DNA of 47,456 nt from JAUUZQ01 sp964538375 (GTDB lineage: Bacteria; Bacteroidota; Bacteroidia; Bacteroidales; GCA-2748055), in NCBI GenBank assembly GCA_964538375.1, contig CAZIFQ010000024.1, forward strand, positions 1-47,456, given 5' to 3'. A program made the translations under genes and the position numbers. The notes under the pieces were generated by a model. The model made no database searches. It saw only the letters and a list, made by a program, of their open reading frames with translations, and was not told where the DNA came from. Positions 7,762 to 15,434 of this stretch are shown in pieces. Positions within the stretch are counted from its first letter, which is position 1. The number at the start of each line of letters is the position of its first letter.

Positions 7762-8364
7762 ATGAACATCAATTTCATGGAAATCTTCGCAGCATTTATG
7801 GTGCTTTTTGCCATCATAGATATATTTGGATCAATCCCCATTATACTTGGTATTAAATCAAAAATTGGTAATATCTATCCCGGAAAAACCACCTTGGTTG
7901 CCTACGGGATCATGTTGCTTTTTCTATTCATTGGAGAACCTCTTTTGGGCATATTCGGAGTAGATATATCGTCATTTGCGATTGCCGGATCCATTGTCTT
8001 GTTGTTGATGGGTATTGAGATGGTATTGGGTATTGAGCTCTTTAAAAACGACACTGCCTTAGGAAGTAGCGGGGCCCTGGTACCCATAGCATTTCCGCTT
8101 ATTGCAGGTGCAGGATCAATTACATCACTGCTTTCCCTGAGAGCAGAGTATCATACCAGCAACATCCTTATTGCGCTGACCCTGAATATTGCTGTTGTAT
8201 ACATGGTATTGCGAATGACAGATTGGTTTGAGAAAATACTGGGACCAAGCGGTTTACATATCCTGAGAAAATTCTTTGGAATTATCCTGCTGGCTATTGC
8301 AGTAAAACTATTTTTGTCTAACACCGGAATAGAAGTGAATGCTTCACAGGTAAAGGGACACTAA
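7762..8364 (+). CDS. MarC-family integral membrane protein
   Basis: 200 residues from the ATG at 7762 (MNINFMEIF). A longer frame would start with TTG at 7756. About six hydrophobic segments run through the protein. Landmarks of the MarC/UPF0056 (NAAT) family are FAIIDIFGSIPIILGI near the N-terminus, ISSFAIAGSIVLLLMGIEMV in the middle, and VPIAFPLIAGAGSIT. The family's substrate is unsettled; small neutral amino acids have been proposed and a role in multiple antibiotic resistance was withdrawn. It converges on the alcohol dehydrogenase gene with four bases between them. Confidence 0.85.
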   Translation: MNINFMEIFAAFMVLFAIIDIFGSIPIILGIKSKIGNIYPGKTTLVAYGIMLLFLFIGEPLLGIFGVDISSFAIAGSIVLLLMGIEMVLGIELFKNDTALGSSGALVPIAFPLIAGAGSITSLLSLRAEYHTSNILIALTLNIAVVYMVLRMTDWFEKILGPSGLHILRKFFGIILLAIAVKLFLSNTGIEVNASQVKGH

Positions 8365-8368
8365 AGAC

Positions 8369-9550
8369 TCAGCTTTTTTTGATTCTTCGCTTAATAATCT
8401 CTTTTAACTCTTCTTTGCTAAAAGTAACCGGGTGATTCTTGTGCGAAGTTTCAGCCACTATTTTCTCAATTACATCATCCGTGATTTCATAAGCATCAAG
8501 ATGCGGTATTTCCACCGCATGGGAGAAATGTTCAAGTTTTTCTTTGAAGGAAAGCAAGTACTCCCGATCATCCTTGAATTTAAAATCAGCAAATATCTTA
8601 CTAACTATCAGGTATTTACTAAATGAAACATGTTCGCGATCATCGATTATTTTATCGATCGTCATTGCATTTACAGGAGACATCAGAGTGCCGCAAACTT
8701 CCCCGTGAGGAATGTTAGTATGGGCGCCAAAGGGTGATGCAAATCCGTGCACAAGTCCAAGGCCGGCGTGAGCAAGAGTAATCCCTGAGAACATAGCTGC
8801 TAAAGCCATTCCTGCCCTGGCATCCAGGTTTTGATCACCTTCAAGAAAGCTCCGAATGAGGTGCTTCTTTATAAGTTTCAATCCCTGCAATGCTATGGCA
8901 TCTGTAAGCGGATTAGCTTGCTTACTCAGATAGGATTCCAATAATTGTGTAAAGGCATCCATTCCGCTAGCTGAGGTAAGATCCGGCGGACAGGTAAGCA
9001 TCATTTCAGGATCGACTATAGCTTTATTCGGGATGAAATTATTATGTCGCAATGATTTCTTAAATCCATGCTCCCCCACTTCAGACAGAACAGCATTTTT
9101 TGTCACCTCACTGCCTGTCCCTGATGTTGTTGGCAAGGCAATAAAGGGAACCTTTGTTCCCGGATGTTCCATATCTCCAACCCCTTCCAGGTAATGACGA
9201 GATCCGTATTCTACAAGCAACAGTGCTGAAACAGCTTTCCCGGCATCCATCACGCTGCCACCTCCCACTGATACCACAACATCAATTCCCCTGCCCTTAT
9301 ACTTATCAGTAATCTCATCAATAATTATTGGAGAAGGTTCTTTTCCAATCGTCTCATGATGGCAGGTAAGTCCATGCTCTTTAAGCAGTGCAAATATTTC
9401 ATCTCCATGACTTGAAGTGGCCGTAACTGTTGGTCTGGTGATCAACAATACAGTAGAACCATATTCCTTGATTTCTTCAGGTAAAACATTTCGTTTTCCT
9501 GCACCAAATATTATTTTTGGTAGAGGTAAAAATTGAAACGATGGTATCAT
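8369..9550 (-). CDS. Iron-containing-type alcohol dehydrogenase
   Basis: 393 residues, normal for group III alcohol dehydrogenases. The nucleotide-binding GGGSVMDAGKAV lies at 96-107 and the conserved PTTSGTGSE at 140-148. Metal-ligand positions are Asp198 (GMDAFTQ), His268 (LVHGF) and His282 (IPHGE). The second ligand, usually His in the DAxxH motif, is Gln202 here, a variant I recall in one branch of the family, so the metal and activity may differ. It is a cytoplasmic NAD(P)H-dependent oxidoreductase of unknown alcohol or aldehyde. The gene appears monocistronic. Confidence 0.85.
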   Translation of the reverse strand: MIPSFQFLPLPKIIFGAGKRNVLPEEIKEYGSTVLLITRPTVTATSSHGDEIFALLKEHGLTCHHETIGKEPSPIIIDEITDKYKGRGIDVVVSVGGGSVMDAGKAVSALLLVEYGSRHYLEGVGDMEHPGTKVPFIALPTTSGTGSEVTKNAVLSEVGEHGFKKSLRHNNFIPNKAIVDPEMMLTCPPDLTSASGMDAFTQLLESYLSKQANPLTDAIALQGLKLIKKHLIRSFLEGDQNLDARAGMALAAMFSGITLAHAGLGLVHGFASPFGAHTNIPHGEVCGTLMSPVNAMTIDKIIDDREHVSFSKYLIVSKIFADFKFKDDREYLLSFKEKLEHFSHAVEIPHLDAYEITDDVIEKIVAETSHKNHPVTFSKEELKEIIKRRIKKS

Positions 9551-9620
9551 AATAGAGCGTTTTTGTAAATATAGTAAAAAGACAATGTAGTGGGTAAATA
9601 ACTATATCCAGAACAGCATA

Positions 9621-10094
9621 CTATGTAAGCAGTTCTTTAACAAGTTTAACATTGTAACCTGTTTTTTCGGAAATCTCTTTATCGTCCATTCCTGCCTCAT
9701 GTAAGCGATTGACAAAACACTTCATTGATTCTCCGATTTCCACCAGGTTTCCCTCCGGATCGTAAAAACGAATTGTATATTGTCCCCATTGCTCTTCTTC
9801 AACATTATGTAGAATTCGAAAATCGCTCAGTATTACATTTTCTATGGCATCTTCAAAATTCTCCGTCTCAAAACACAATTGCAGGTTTCTATTTCCAATA
9901 TGCTCATAAGAATATCCTAATTCACGGGAAATTAGAAAATCATCATTAAGTTGCCAAAGGGAGAATTTGCTCTTAAATATTAGGTACGAACCCAGGTCAA
10001 TCTCAATTTCCTGGTTCAGGAATGTCTCATAAAACTCTCTCTGCTTCAGTAAATCATTACAGAAGATTACTGACGAATGAAATTGCAGTTCCAT
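9621..10094 (-). CDS. VOC-fold (glyoxalase/bleomycin resistance-like) protein
   Basis: 157 residues. The first about 115 residues form one vicinal-oxygen-chelate domain: LQFHSSVIFCNDLLKQREFY opens it, QLCFETENFEDAI gives the second half, and IRFYDPEGNLVEIGE is the family's typical closing strand with its Glu ligand. A C-terminal tail (VNRLHEAGMDDKEISEKTG) looks like a helix-turn-helix. VOC proteins chelate a metal and act as lyases, dioxygenases or drug-binding proteins; the role here is unknown. No close partner gene. Confidence 0.7.
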   Translation of the reverse strand: MELQFHSSVIFCNDLLKQREFYETFLNQEIEIDLGSYLIFKSKFSLWQLNDDFLISRELGYSYEHIGNRNLQLCFETENFEDAIENVILSDFRILHNVEEEQWGQYTIRFYDPEGNLVEIGESMKCFVNRLHEAGMDDKEISEKTGYNVKLVKELLT

Positions 10095-10303
10095 ATTTTA
10101 TATATTAATTTTGGGGGTATGCTTCTGAGTTTAATTTGCAGCCATATCAATACCATTTATTGGTTTGTTAGCTGATTGCAATTTAAACAATTTTGTGGAT
10201 ATAGACAGGACTTTTTTATCTACGAAACCTGGCATAGCTGAGCTTCACTACCGCAAAAGCTTTGTGCAAACAAGGACTGTGAAGCTAATGGAAGAAGAAA
10301 AGG

Positions 10304-10395
10304 CACAGATGTGTATAGCGATGGCTGCGCCATCTTTTTTTTTATACGGATGAACACAGATGAGTATAGGGAGAGCTGCGTTATCTATTTTTTTA
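10304..10395. repeat. Two imperfect 51-bp direct repeats
   Basis: CACAGATG(t/a)GTATAG starts at 10304 and again at 10355; both copies continue with a GCTGCG block and a long T-run. They lie in the otherwise empty 10095-10455 spacer before the tRNA. No function is apparent. Confidence 0.55.
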
Positions 10396-10455
10396 CCAAA
10401 GAATGAACGAATGGACACGGAAAAAATTTGGGATGCAAAATTTCACAAATTTGAC

Positions 10456-10463
10456 TATATTTG
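10456..10463 (+). promoter_or_regulatory. -7 box for tRNA-Arg
   Basis: TATATTTG fits TAnnTTTG and lies 70 bases before the tRNA, with no other gene in between. Confidence 0.5.
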
Positions 10464-10533
10464 CATCGATTTTTAGAAGGATGTAAACCTTGGAGAGATG
10501 TTTGCTTCGCAAACGAAAGAAGAAGAGAATAAT

Positions 10534-10607
10534 GGTTCCGTAGCTCAGCTGGATAGAGCAACAGCCTTCTAAGCTGTAGGTCCCGCGTTCGAATCGCGGC
10601 GGAATCA
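10534..10607 (+). tRNA. tRNA-Arg (anticodon TCT)
   Basis: The cloverleaf folds cleanly. Acceptor GGTTCCG pairs with CGGAATC, the D arm closes with GCTC/GAGC, anticodon stem ACAGC pairs with GCTGT around loop CTTCTAA, and the T stem is CCGCG/CGCGG with loop TTCGAAT. The anticodon TCT reads AGA and AGG. CCA is not encoded. Its 3' half is the attachment site of the downstream element, and the last 16 bases may derive from that element. Confidence 0.95.
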
Positions 10608-10608
10608 C
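10592..10608 (+). repeat. Left attachment repeat (attL core, within tRNA)
   Basis: AATCGCGGCGGAATCAC is identical to 17944-17960. The flanking bases differ on both sides, so the core is 17 bp. It covers the T-stem and acceptor 3' strand of the tRNA. Confidence 0.9.
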
Positions 10609-10621
10609 TTCTAATATTTAC

Positions 10622-10657
10622 AAGCCCCGCTAACATTGAGTTATAGCGGGGCTTTGT
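10622..10657 (+). terminator. Element-borne terminator for tRNA-Arg
   Basis: AAGCCCCGCTA (10622-10632) pairs perfectly with TAGCGGGGCTT (10644-10654), then TTGTATTTG. It lies 14 bases after the tRNA and inside the element, and it replaces the chromosomal terminator now displaced to 17970. Confidence 0.75.
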
Positions 10658-10663
10658 ATTTGA

Positions 10664-10682
10664 GGGATAGTACGGGGGATAG
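10664..10682 (+). repeat. Left arm-type repeat pair (GGGATAG x2)
   Basis: GGGATAG occurs at 10664-10670 and 10676-10682, 12 bases apart. The same pair with the same spacing recurs at 17810-17828 in the same orientation. Probable recombinase or excisionase binding sites. Confidence 0.6.
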
Positions 10683-10725
10683 AAAAAGGCTGTTTTTAAC
10701 ATTTTTTACTCAAACGAATAAACTG

Positions 10726-10806
10726 TATCTTTGTTAAGATTCTGTTATGTAAATGACAGTATTCAACCAATAGGGGGAGCGCCTGGAGAGGTTCTCCCCT
10801 TTTTTG
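10726..10806 (+). ncRNA. Candidate short leader or small RNA
   Basis: TATCTTTG at 10726-10733 is a good -7 box, predicting a start near 10740. A hairpin GGGGAG...CTCCCC followed by TTTTTT ends at about 10806. This would give a transcript of roughly 65 bases, or an attenuated leader for the lipoprotein gene at 10865. The repeat AGTATTCAACCAATA lies inside it. Confidence 0.35.
10758..10772 (+). repeat. Left copy of 15-bp terminal repeat
   Basis: AGTATTCAACCAATA is identical to 17770-17784. It lies 150 bases inside the left core; the right copy lies 160 bases inside the right core. Confidence 0.65.
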
Positions 10807-10864
10807 CTGCTTGTTCGAATTCTTTTACTAAATTCGATTAAGCAAACCCAACAATATTATTGTA

Positions 10865-11317
10865 ATGAGACCGATACTTATTTCTCTGTCTGTTATCTTA
10901 TTACTCACTTCCTGTAATACAAATCAATTCCCAGGAGAACATAACACCTATTCAGGCGTAAATAATGGATGCCGAATTATCATTTATTTTCATAACAAAG
11001 AAGCCGATGTGGCTCTTAAAGATAATAACAATAACTTGGCGCATTACGTATTTAAAGTAAAGCCAGCGAAAACAACACAAAGCTCCAAATATTGGATCGC
11101 AAACCTTGAATATGTTGCTCATGATGTAATTGGAGATGAAATTGGGAAAAAAGCATTTAACTCTAAATATAATTTTCCCGACATATCTGTAAACCTAACC
11201 GGGGGAATATTAGAACTAAATCGGATATCCCTTTATCCCGCTGACAGGTATGATAATGAATTATTCCTTGAAATTCTTAATAAGACTATAAGATTGAACA
11301 GTATAGGAATGCACTAA
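10865..11317 (+). CDS. Element-borne small lipoprotein, function unknown
   Basis: 150 residues from ATG. The N-terminus ILISLSVILLLTSC is a lipoprotein signal with lipobox LTSC (Cys17). The mature part is beta-rich with no family I recognise; it includes VNNGCRIIIYFHNKEADV and DNELFLEILNK. It is the first of two + strand genes at the left end of the element, opposite to all the element's core genes, which is where cargo genes of satellites usually sit. A surface-exposed role such as superinfection exclusion is conceivable, but nothing in the sequence shows it. Confidence 0.6.
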   Translation: MRPILISLSVILLLTSCNTNQFPGEHNTYSGVNNGCRIIIYFHNKEADVALKDNNNNLAHYVFKVKPAKTTQSSKYWIANLEYVAHDVIGDEIGKKAFNSKYNFPDISVNLTGGILELNRISLYPADRYDNELFLEILNKTIRLNSIGMH

Positions 11318-11326
11318 AATTGCCAC

Positions 11327-11734
11327 ATGGAAAACTATCAGATAAAACAAGAGATTCTTGAACTACTTTCGAATAGAAAATCGAATTTTCTGGATGGTCG
11401 GAATGTAAAAGAAGAATTAAAACTTGATAAAGATCTTGATATTGTTGTTGCTATACTCCATGAGATGGAGTATGATGGTTACATTAGGTCAGCGGGAAAC
11501 AGCGAGCATCATTTTGCGATCTCCCCCGAGGGGTCAAAGCTATTATTGGAAGATAGCGGCTATATCGCGCTGCATAAGAGAGAAACCAAGGATCATAGAG
11601 AGCAAATAACTGAGTCGGTCAAAAGGGAAAAACGACAGAAAAGGTCTGATAAAAGGGATATAACAAGAACATGGGTCACAATAGCGGCCTTGGTTATTTC
11701 TATTATTGCATTATACTTTTCTTTGAGATCATAA
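11327..11734 (+). CDS. Winged-helix protein with C-terminal membrane anchor, cargo
   Basis: 135 residues. Residues 1-75 look like a winged helix: QEILELLSNRK, a second helix VVAILHEMEYDGYI, and a wing HFAISPEGSKLLLE. Residues 80-112 are very basic and charged (KREKRQKRSDKR), probably coiled coil. Residues 114-133 form one transmembrane helix (WVTIAALVISIIALYFSL). It starts nine bases after the lipoprotein gene, so the two are co-transcribed. A soluble DNA-binding-like head tethered to the inner membrane plus a lipoprotein suggests a two-part envelope function, but no known system matches. Confidence 0.6.
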   Translation: MENYQIKQEILELLSNRKSNFLDGRNVKEELKLDKDLDIVVAILHEMEYDGYIRSAGNSEHHFAISPEGSKLLLEDSGYIALHKRETKDHREQITESVKREKRQKRSDKRDITRTWVTIAALVISIIALYFSLRS

Positions 11735-11758
11735 AAAAGCCCAGCATTAACCGGGCTT
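11733..11758 (-). terminator. Terminator between convergent element genes
   Basis: AAGCCC (11737-11742) pairs with GGGCTT (11753-11758). Read on the - strand a run of six T follows, so it ends the leftward operon; it is weaker in the + direction. Confidence 0.6.
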
Positions 11759-11779
11759 CAACTTCCTTCATGCTTGATA

Positions 11780-12424
11780 TTACTTTCGCTTAATCCGCTT
11801 AGCAAGCATTTCAAATTTATGGGGCTTAACCTTGTAATGGTTTTTTTCGTCAAGGTCATACCACATACCTACATGAAAAGTGCCCAGGGCTTGAGGTAAA
11901 AACAAAATATCACATTCACTTTTCAGAAATTTAGAAAATGACTCCATGGCTTTGCCTAAATCATTATACTTCTGCAGGAATATTTGTTCCTTTTGAGTAC
12001 CAGCGTAAATACTTTGTTTATCAACAAATTTCTGAAATAGATCATCATTGATCGTTACCTGGTCGTCTCGAATCTCAAAATATTGCGGAGCTATCCCCTG
12101 GACCAGGGATTGATTAGCGTTAAAAATTGCAGGTCTTAATCCTTCCGGCTCCTGTACATCGATCAGATCCGCGTATTTTTCCCGTGATAGCTGCAAACCC
12201 TCGGGGGCCATGGTTGCCAGATCCTTATTCTCAATCAGCTTCATTTTATACGCCCGGATAATCGGATCCAGGTTATTTAGTATATCTGTGAGGTTGTGAC
12301 TCTTATGATAAAAAGGGGCTTCTTTGAATAACGTATAAGCATGGTTTAACAATAAAAGCGCATTTTCAATTTTTCCTTTTAGTTCGTTAATGGGCTGCTG
12401 GTTTCTGAAGATTAATTTTTTCAT
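11780..12424 (-). CDS. Element protein of unknown function (214 aa)
   Basis: Last gene of the leftward operon. It is mainly helical and mixed-charge, with no signal peptide or membrane segment. Helical stretches include INELKGKIENALLLLNHAYT near the N-terminus and GKAMESFSKFLKSECDI near residue 165. A basic C-terminus (KVKPHKFEMLAKRIKRK) could bind nucleic acid. I do not recognise a family. It starts five bases after the stop of the 124-residue gene, so the two are probably co-expressed with the DUF5681-like gene. Confidence 0.6.
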   Translation of the reverse strand: MKKLIFRNQQPINELKGKIENALLLLNHAYTLFKEAPFYHKSHNLTDILNNLDPIIRAYKMKLIENKDLATMAPEGLQLSREKYADLIDVQEPEGLRPAIFNANQSLVQGIAPQYFEIRDDQVTINDDLFQKFVDKQSIYAGTQKEQIFLQKYNDLGKAMESFSKFLKSECDILFLPQALGTFHVGMWYDLDEKNHYKVKPHKFEMLAKRIKRK

Positions 12425-12429
12425 GTTTA

Positions 12430-12804
12430 CTATAAATTTATGATTTCAATAATTTCGTCTTTTTGGTGGAAGATCTTAATTACCGCTTTTCCCCGGATCC
12501 TCGCTTCTTCAATTATCATGCGGCGTGCGCTATTAGTATCAATATGCTTTCTAATTACATCGTAGTAGACTCCCGGTTCATAAATACGATCTATCAGTTC
12601 ATCGCATATCTGAATATATTTCCGGCGGTCCATTGGTTTTAAAATTCCTTCTATTGTCAATCCTGCTTCCAGTATGTAGCCCAGGAATTTGTCTTTATCA
12701 TGGCCCAATGATTTGAAATACTCATTTAACTTCGCTTCATCATTCGCCGGCCAATGCCGGACCAGCTTGCGGCGTATCGTTTCAATTTTGCTTTGCTTGT
12801 TCAT
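12430..12804 (-). CDS. Element protein of unknown function (124 aa)
   Basis: A small soluble helical protein with a basic N-terminus (KIETIRRKLVRHWP) and no recognised family. Its start overlaps the end of the DUF5681-like gene by 23 bases in another frame, so translation is coupled. It lies in the downstream block of the element, where satellites carry packaging or capsid-modifying genes; that role is only positional inference. Confidence 0.6.
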   Translation of the reverse strand: MNKQSKIETIRRKLVRHWPANDEAKLNEYFKSLGHDKDKFLGYILEAGLTIEGILKPMDRRKYIQICDELIDRIYEPGVYYDVIRKHIDTNSARRMIIEEARIRGKAVIKIFHQKDEIIEIINL

Positions 12805-13096
12805 TCTCTTCTATTCTTAATCGTTGAATAATTCGGTCGAGGTCTCTATCTGTTAGCATTCCCAGCATAGGTTCATCGGTAGTTTTTAGCCGGGGCAATG
12901 CGAATTCCATTAACGACAAGTAAAGCCGGATCCTATCTTTGGGCTGGATCTCATTAGATTCAAAATCCTTTTTAATCTTTGGCCATTGCTTTAGTAGCCA
13001 TGCAATAAGGTCCATTCGTAGCTCTGTGCCTTGCTTGTTCCAACTTTTCCGGGGCCGGCCGGCTGGGTTCCCTGATACTCCTGGTTTAAATGCCAT
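12782..13096 (-). CDS. DUF5681-like protein, small-terminase-associated
   Basis: 104 residues. The N-terminus FKPGVSGNPAGRPRKSWNKQ carries the GxSGNPxGRP signature of DUF5681, found in phage and prophage genes next to or related to small terminase subunits. The rest is helical (LIAWLLKQWPKIKKDFESN) and ends in an acidic, low-complexity tail. In a satellite a terminase-like protein could redirect packaging, but in this family that is not established. It is the first gene after the 294-base gap, so it may have its own promoter. Confidence 0.65.
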   Translation of the reverse strand: MAFKPGVSGNPAGRPRKSWNKQGTELRMDLIAWLLKQWPKIKKDFESNEIQPKDRIRLYLSLMEFALPRLKTTDEPMLGMLTDRDLDRIIQRLRIEENEQAKQN

Positions 13097-13390
13097 TGTT
13101 TTCTATTGTTTTTAAAAAGTTCATCCAGGGGGTGTGATTGAATTAGGACCACGGGGGCTGTCTATCCCTTTTACCCCCATAGATGAACCAGTATTGTTAT
13201 CTATTGATAAAACAATCCCGACCGGACCCAAATTCAAAATGGGAATAAAAAAGCCATGGAAAAATATCCGGCCGGGATTTTGAACTATTTATCTTTACTT
13301 TAATTTTTCTATACATCTGTTTGTTAGTTTTTTACAAGGTTTATAGATACATGGTAGCGGTAATTTCAATTATTTTTGTTAGTTTTTTGA
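13097..13390. other. Non-coding spacer with inverted and direct repeats
   Basis: The largest gap between the leftward genes of the element. It holds an inverted repeat: AATCCCGACCGGA (13214-13226) and TCCGGCCGGGATT (13267-13279), 12 of 13 bases complementary, 40 bases apart. TTTGTTAGTTTTTT occurs twice, at 13320-13333 and 13375-13388. This could be a replication origin, a packaging site or a transcription control region between the replication and downstream blocks. No open frame is convincing. Confidence 0.45.
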
Positions 13391-14719
13391 CTACTTGATA
13401 CTTACATAATCTGTATATACATATTGTACCTCTCTTTCTCTTTCCTCTTCCTTCTCCCTTTCTACCTTAATAACTGGTCTCAATCCCACAAATTCGGTCA
13501 AAACTTCTTCAATTATTTCGCGAACCGCTTTAACATCATTTGTTAAAAATCCTGTCATTATACTATCGTGTATTGTAAGTGCAATTACTCCGGGTAGCTC
13601 CTTATAAATCCTTTTCACCACTACATCCAGCATTAACTTTGCCTCAATGCGCTGCAGCAATATTGCAAACCGCTTAAAATTGGAAAATTTTTCGCCTTTC
13701 TCCTTGCCCCGGATCTGTGAAAATATTTTGTGTACAGTCGGAAAGTTTTTTATAAATATCTGCCGGGTAAATCGGTTTGTCTCATTTTTTGGCGTCCGGT
13801 TCCTGGCGAATAGGATTCTTAATACCTGTTTCTTTGTTTCGCTCCTGGATAACTCAAGCCCAGCACTTGAAAACTTTTCCATTAAATATTCATAGATCTG
13901 ACCGGATGCAACCAGGGAAATGTAGTTTTTTACGTCTTGTGTGATTGTAACTTTCATGCTTGTTAATAAGTAGCAAAATTCTCTATTGTCGGTCAAGCAT
14001 GAGACTTTCCCTGGATCCGTCAATAGGATTACAGAAAGATATGGCTGGCAATTCTTAACATCGATATTAACAAGCTTCTGACCATTGATCCTTAAATAGG
14101 GCCGAAGATCCTTGCTCATATTGGTTATGTTACTGTGAAATCTGCCGGCGGTGTCGTCAACCGTATAAAAAATATCTCCATTTTGAATTTTTGTTGCGCT
14201 GGCAAGTATCGAATTATACTTATTTGTGTCCTTTATATAATTGTGGTTCAATATGTTAATGTAACTACCATCAATTTTCAGCTTCTTTAAATACTTAATT
14301 TGATCAGATCTTCCCCTGGTAGTTTTTGCACTAACTTTTTGCAGTTCATTCCGGGCCAGCTCAATGCGTCTTATCAATTTCTGATTAGTTAATTCAATTG
14401 ATACATACCTACTATCGTATTGATCTGAAAACCTATATTGATAGCTTGTTTTGCCTGGTATAGCGTTCCCGGATCTTTTGATTATATCCAGCTCAATGAG
14501 TGCTTTTAAATACTTTTCTCCTTGTGGAACCAATTTCCGTAGATAGTTATACATAAGCGGAGCCGCCTCCCCATTTTTTCGAATTTGAAATGCAACTATT
14601 GAAATTAATTCATAGAGGTTATCGCGCTGATAGCCCGAAATTCTTGGTTGTATAGTGGTTTCAATAACCTGGATATTCTCCTGGATCCTTTCCGGTATGA
14701 GCTGGTAATATTTTCTCAT
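13391..14719 (-). CDS. Small polymerase with family-A-like palm motifs, probable replication protein
   Basis: 442 residues. The C-terminal two thirds carries, in order and spacing, motifs of family A DNA polymerases and single-subunit RNA polymerases. GRFHSNITN (192-200) resembles the PolA GR.SSSNPN strand. LVNIDVKNCQP (216-226) is a motif A with Asp220 and Gln225. ETKKQVLRILF (294-304) fits the O-helix of motif B. LLQRIEAKLMLD (354-365) sits where PolA has IQGTAAD. IHDS (383-386) is motif C. No exonuclease domain is present and the first 190 residues are unrecognised. Its ATG overlaps the nuclease gene's stop (ATGA). Template and product are unknown; self-replication of the element is the likely job. 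Confidence 0.6.
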   Translation of the reverse strand: MRKYYQLIPERIQENIQVIETTIQPRISGYQRDNLYELISIVAFQIRKNGEAAPLMYNYLRKLVPQGEKYLKALIELDIIKRSGNAIPGKTSYQYRFSDQYDSRYVSIELTNQKLIRRIELARNELQKVSAKTTRGRSDQIKYLKKLKIDGSYINILNHNYIKDTNKYNSILASATKIQNGDIFYTVDDTAGRFHSNITNMSKDLRPYLRINGQKLVNIDVKNCQPYLSVILLTDPGKVSCLTDNREFCYLLTSMKVTITQDVKNYISLVASGQIYEYLMEKFSSAGLELSRSETKKQVLRILFARNRTPKNETNRFTRQIFIKNFPTVHKIFSQIRGKEKGEKFSNFKRFAILLQRIEAKLMLDVVVKRIYKELPGVIALTIHDSIMTGFLTNDVKAVREIIEEVLTEFVGLRPVIKVEREKEEEREREVQYVYTDYVSIK

Positions 14720-15207
14720 TGGATAAAGGATTTATACCAGTTCATAAACTCTGTGAAATTTCGGGCTATTAAATAGATCCCTCCTGCAGCTTCGATTTGC
14801 TTTTGATAATTCTGCTGTGCTTCGCTTTGCCGGTCCCTGCCTATTTTAATTTCAATCTTAACTGATTGACATTCAATAGTTGCGGAAATATCTGCAGATC
14901 CCTTTTGCATTGTTGAGGGGATCCATTGCCGGGAACCAATTCTATGTTGCTGACCGATTATATTAGTAACAACCCTGGATTTATCAACATAGCGACCTGT
15001 TACGGAAACACGTTCAGCTTGAAATCCATTTAACCGGATCCAGTGAATAATACATTTTGTGAGGTTGTTGGCTTTGTCATCACGGTATACCCTGGGGGCC
15101 AGCACATGATCCGGGATAGTTGGGTGCGTTTCCCGGGCCGCTTGCATGGCCAGGGCTTCCAGTTCCTTAACTGCTGCAGACTTCTTGTATTTAGTCTTAG
15201 TATTCAT
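14716..15207 (-). CDS. VRR-NUC-like PD-(D/E)XK nuclease
   Basis: 163 residues from the ATG at 15207; the longer frame begins with TTG at 15213. The C-terminal half reads KGSADISATI, then VKIEIKIGRDRQSEAQ and AAGGIYLIA. This is the VRR-NUC/Holliday-resolvase-type core: Asp106, Glu119 and Lys121 form the D...ExK metal site, and DRQS..Q is the following helix. The N-terminal half has a possible winged region (IIHWIRLNGFQAERV). It overlaps the upstream small gene by 11 bases and the polymerase gene by four, so the three are translated together. It could process replication intermediates or ends of the element. Confidence 0.65.
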   Translation of the reverse strand: MNTKTKYKKSAAVKELEALAMQAARETHPTIPDHVLAPRVYRDDKANNLTKCIIHWIRLNGFQAERVSVTGRYVDKSRVVTNIIGQQHRIGSRQWIPSTMQKGSADISATIECQSVKIEIKIGRDRQSEAQQNYQKQIEAAGGIYLIARNFTEFMNWYKSFIQ

Positions 15208-15430
15208 CAGCAAATAGTTCTTGGATCTCTCTGTGTTTCATTCCCAGGCCTAAATATCTATCCTTCAGATACTTTTCAATTTTGGGAGTTATAATCAAAT
15301 TAACATTTGTATTATTAAGCTCAAGTATCTCTTCATCGGACCAGGTGCGCAAAGTTGCGAGGGGTATCATTATAGCTTTTGTAGTATGACCATATCCCAG
15401 CTGCTCGAGTTTTTTATCAATGCTGCTCAT
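15197..15430 (-). CDS. Small element protein of unknown function (77 aa)
   Basis: Begins with ATG four bases after the AlpA-like gene and overlaps the nuclease gene. Its C-terminal part (KHREIQELFADEY) and middle (YLKDRYLGLG) look like a helix-turn-helix, so a small DNA-binding protein is possible. No family recognised. Tight packing in the operon argues that it is real. Confidence 0.55.
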   Translation of the reverse strand: MSSIDKKLEQLGYGHTTKAIMIPLATLRTWSDEEILELNNTNVNLIITPKIEKYLKDRYLGLGMKHREIQELFADEY

Positions 15431-15434
15431 AATC

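Noticed and set aside
10165..10353. 62-codon + strand ORF before the tRNA
   Set aside because: It runs into the imperfect 51-bp repeats, has no ribosome site and no recognisable protein features.
13391..14719. Polymerase gene as a reverse transcriptase or RepA-type initiator
   Set aside because: There is no YxDD motif, and no Rep_3 or RepA signature. The order of motifs fits family A polymerases better.
15197..15294. + strand ORF 15043-15294 over the nuclease and small gene
   Set aside because: It lies antisense to two packed operon genes and has no family features.
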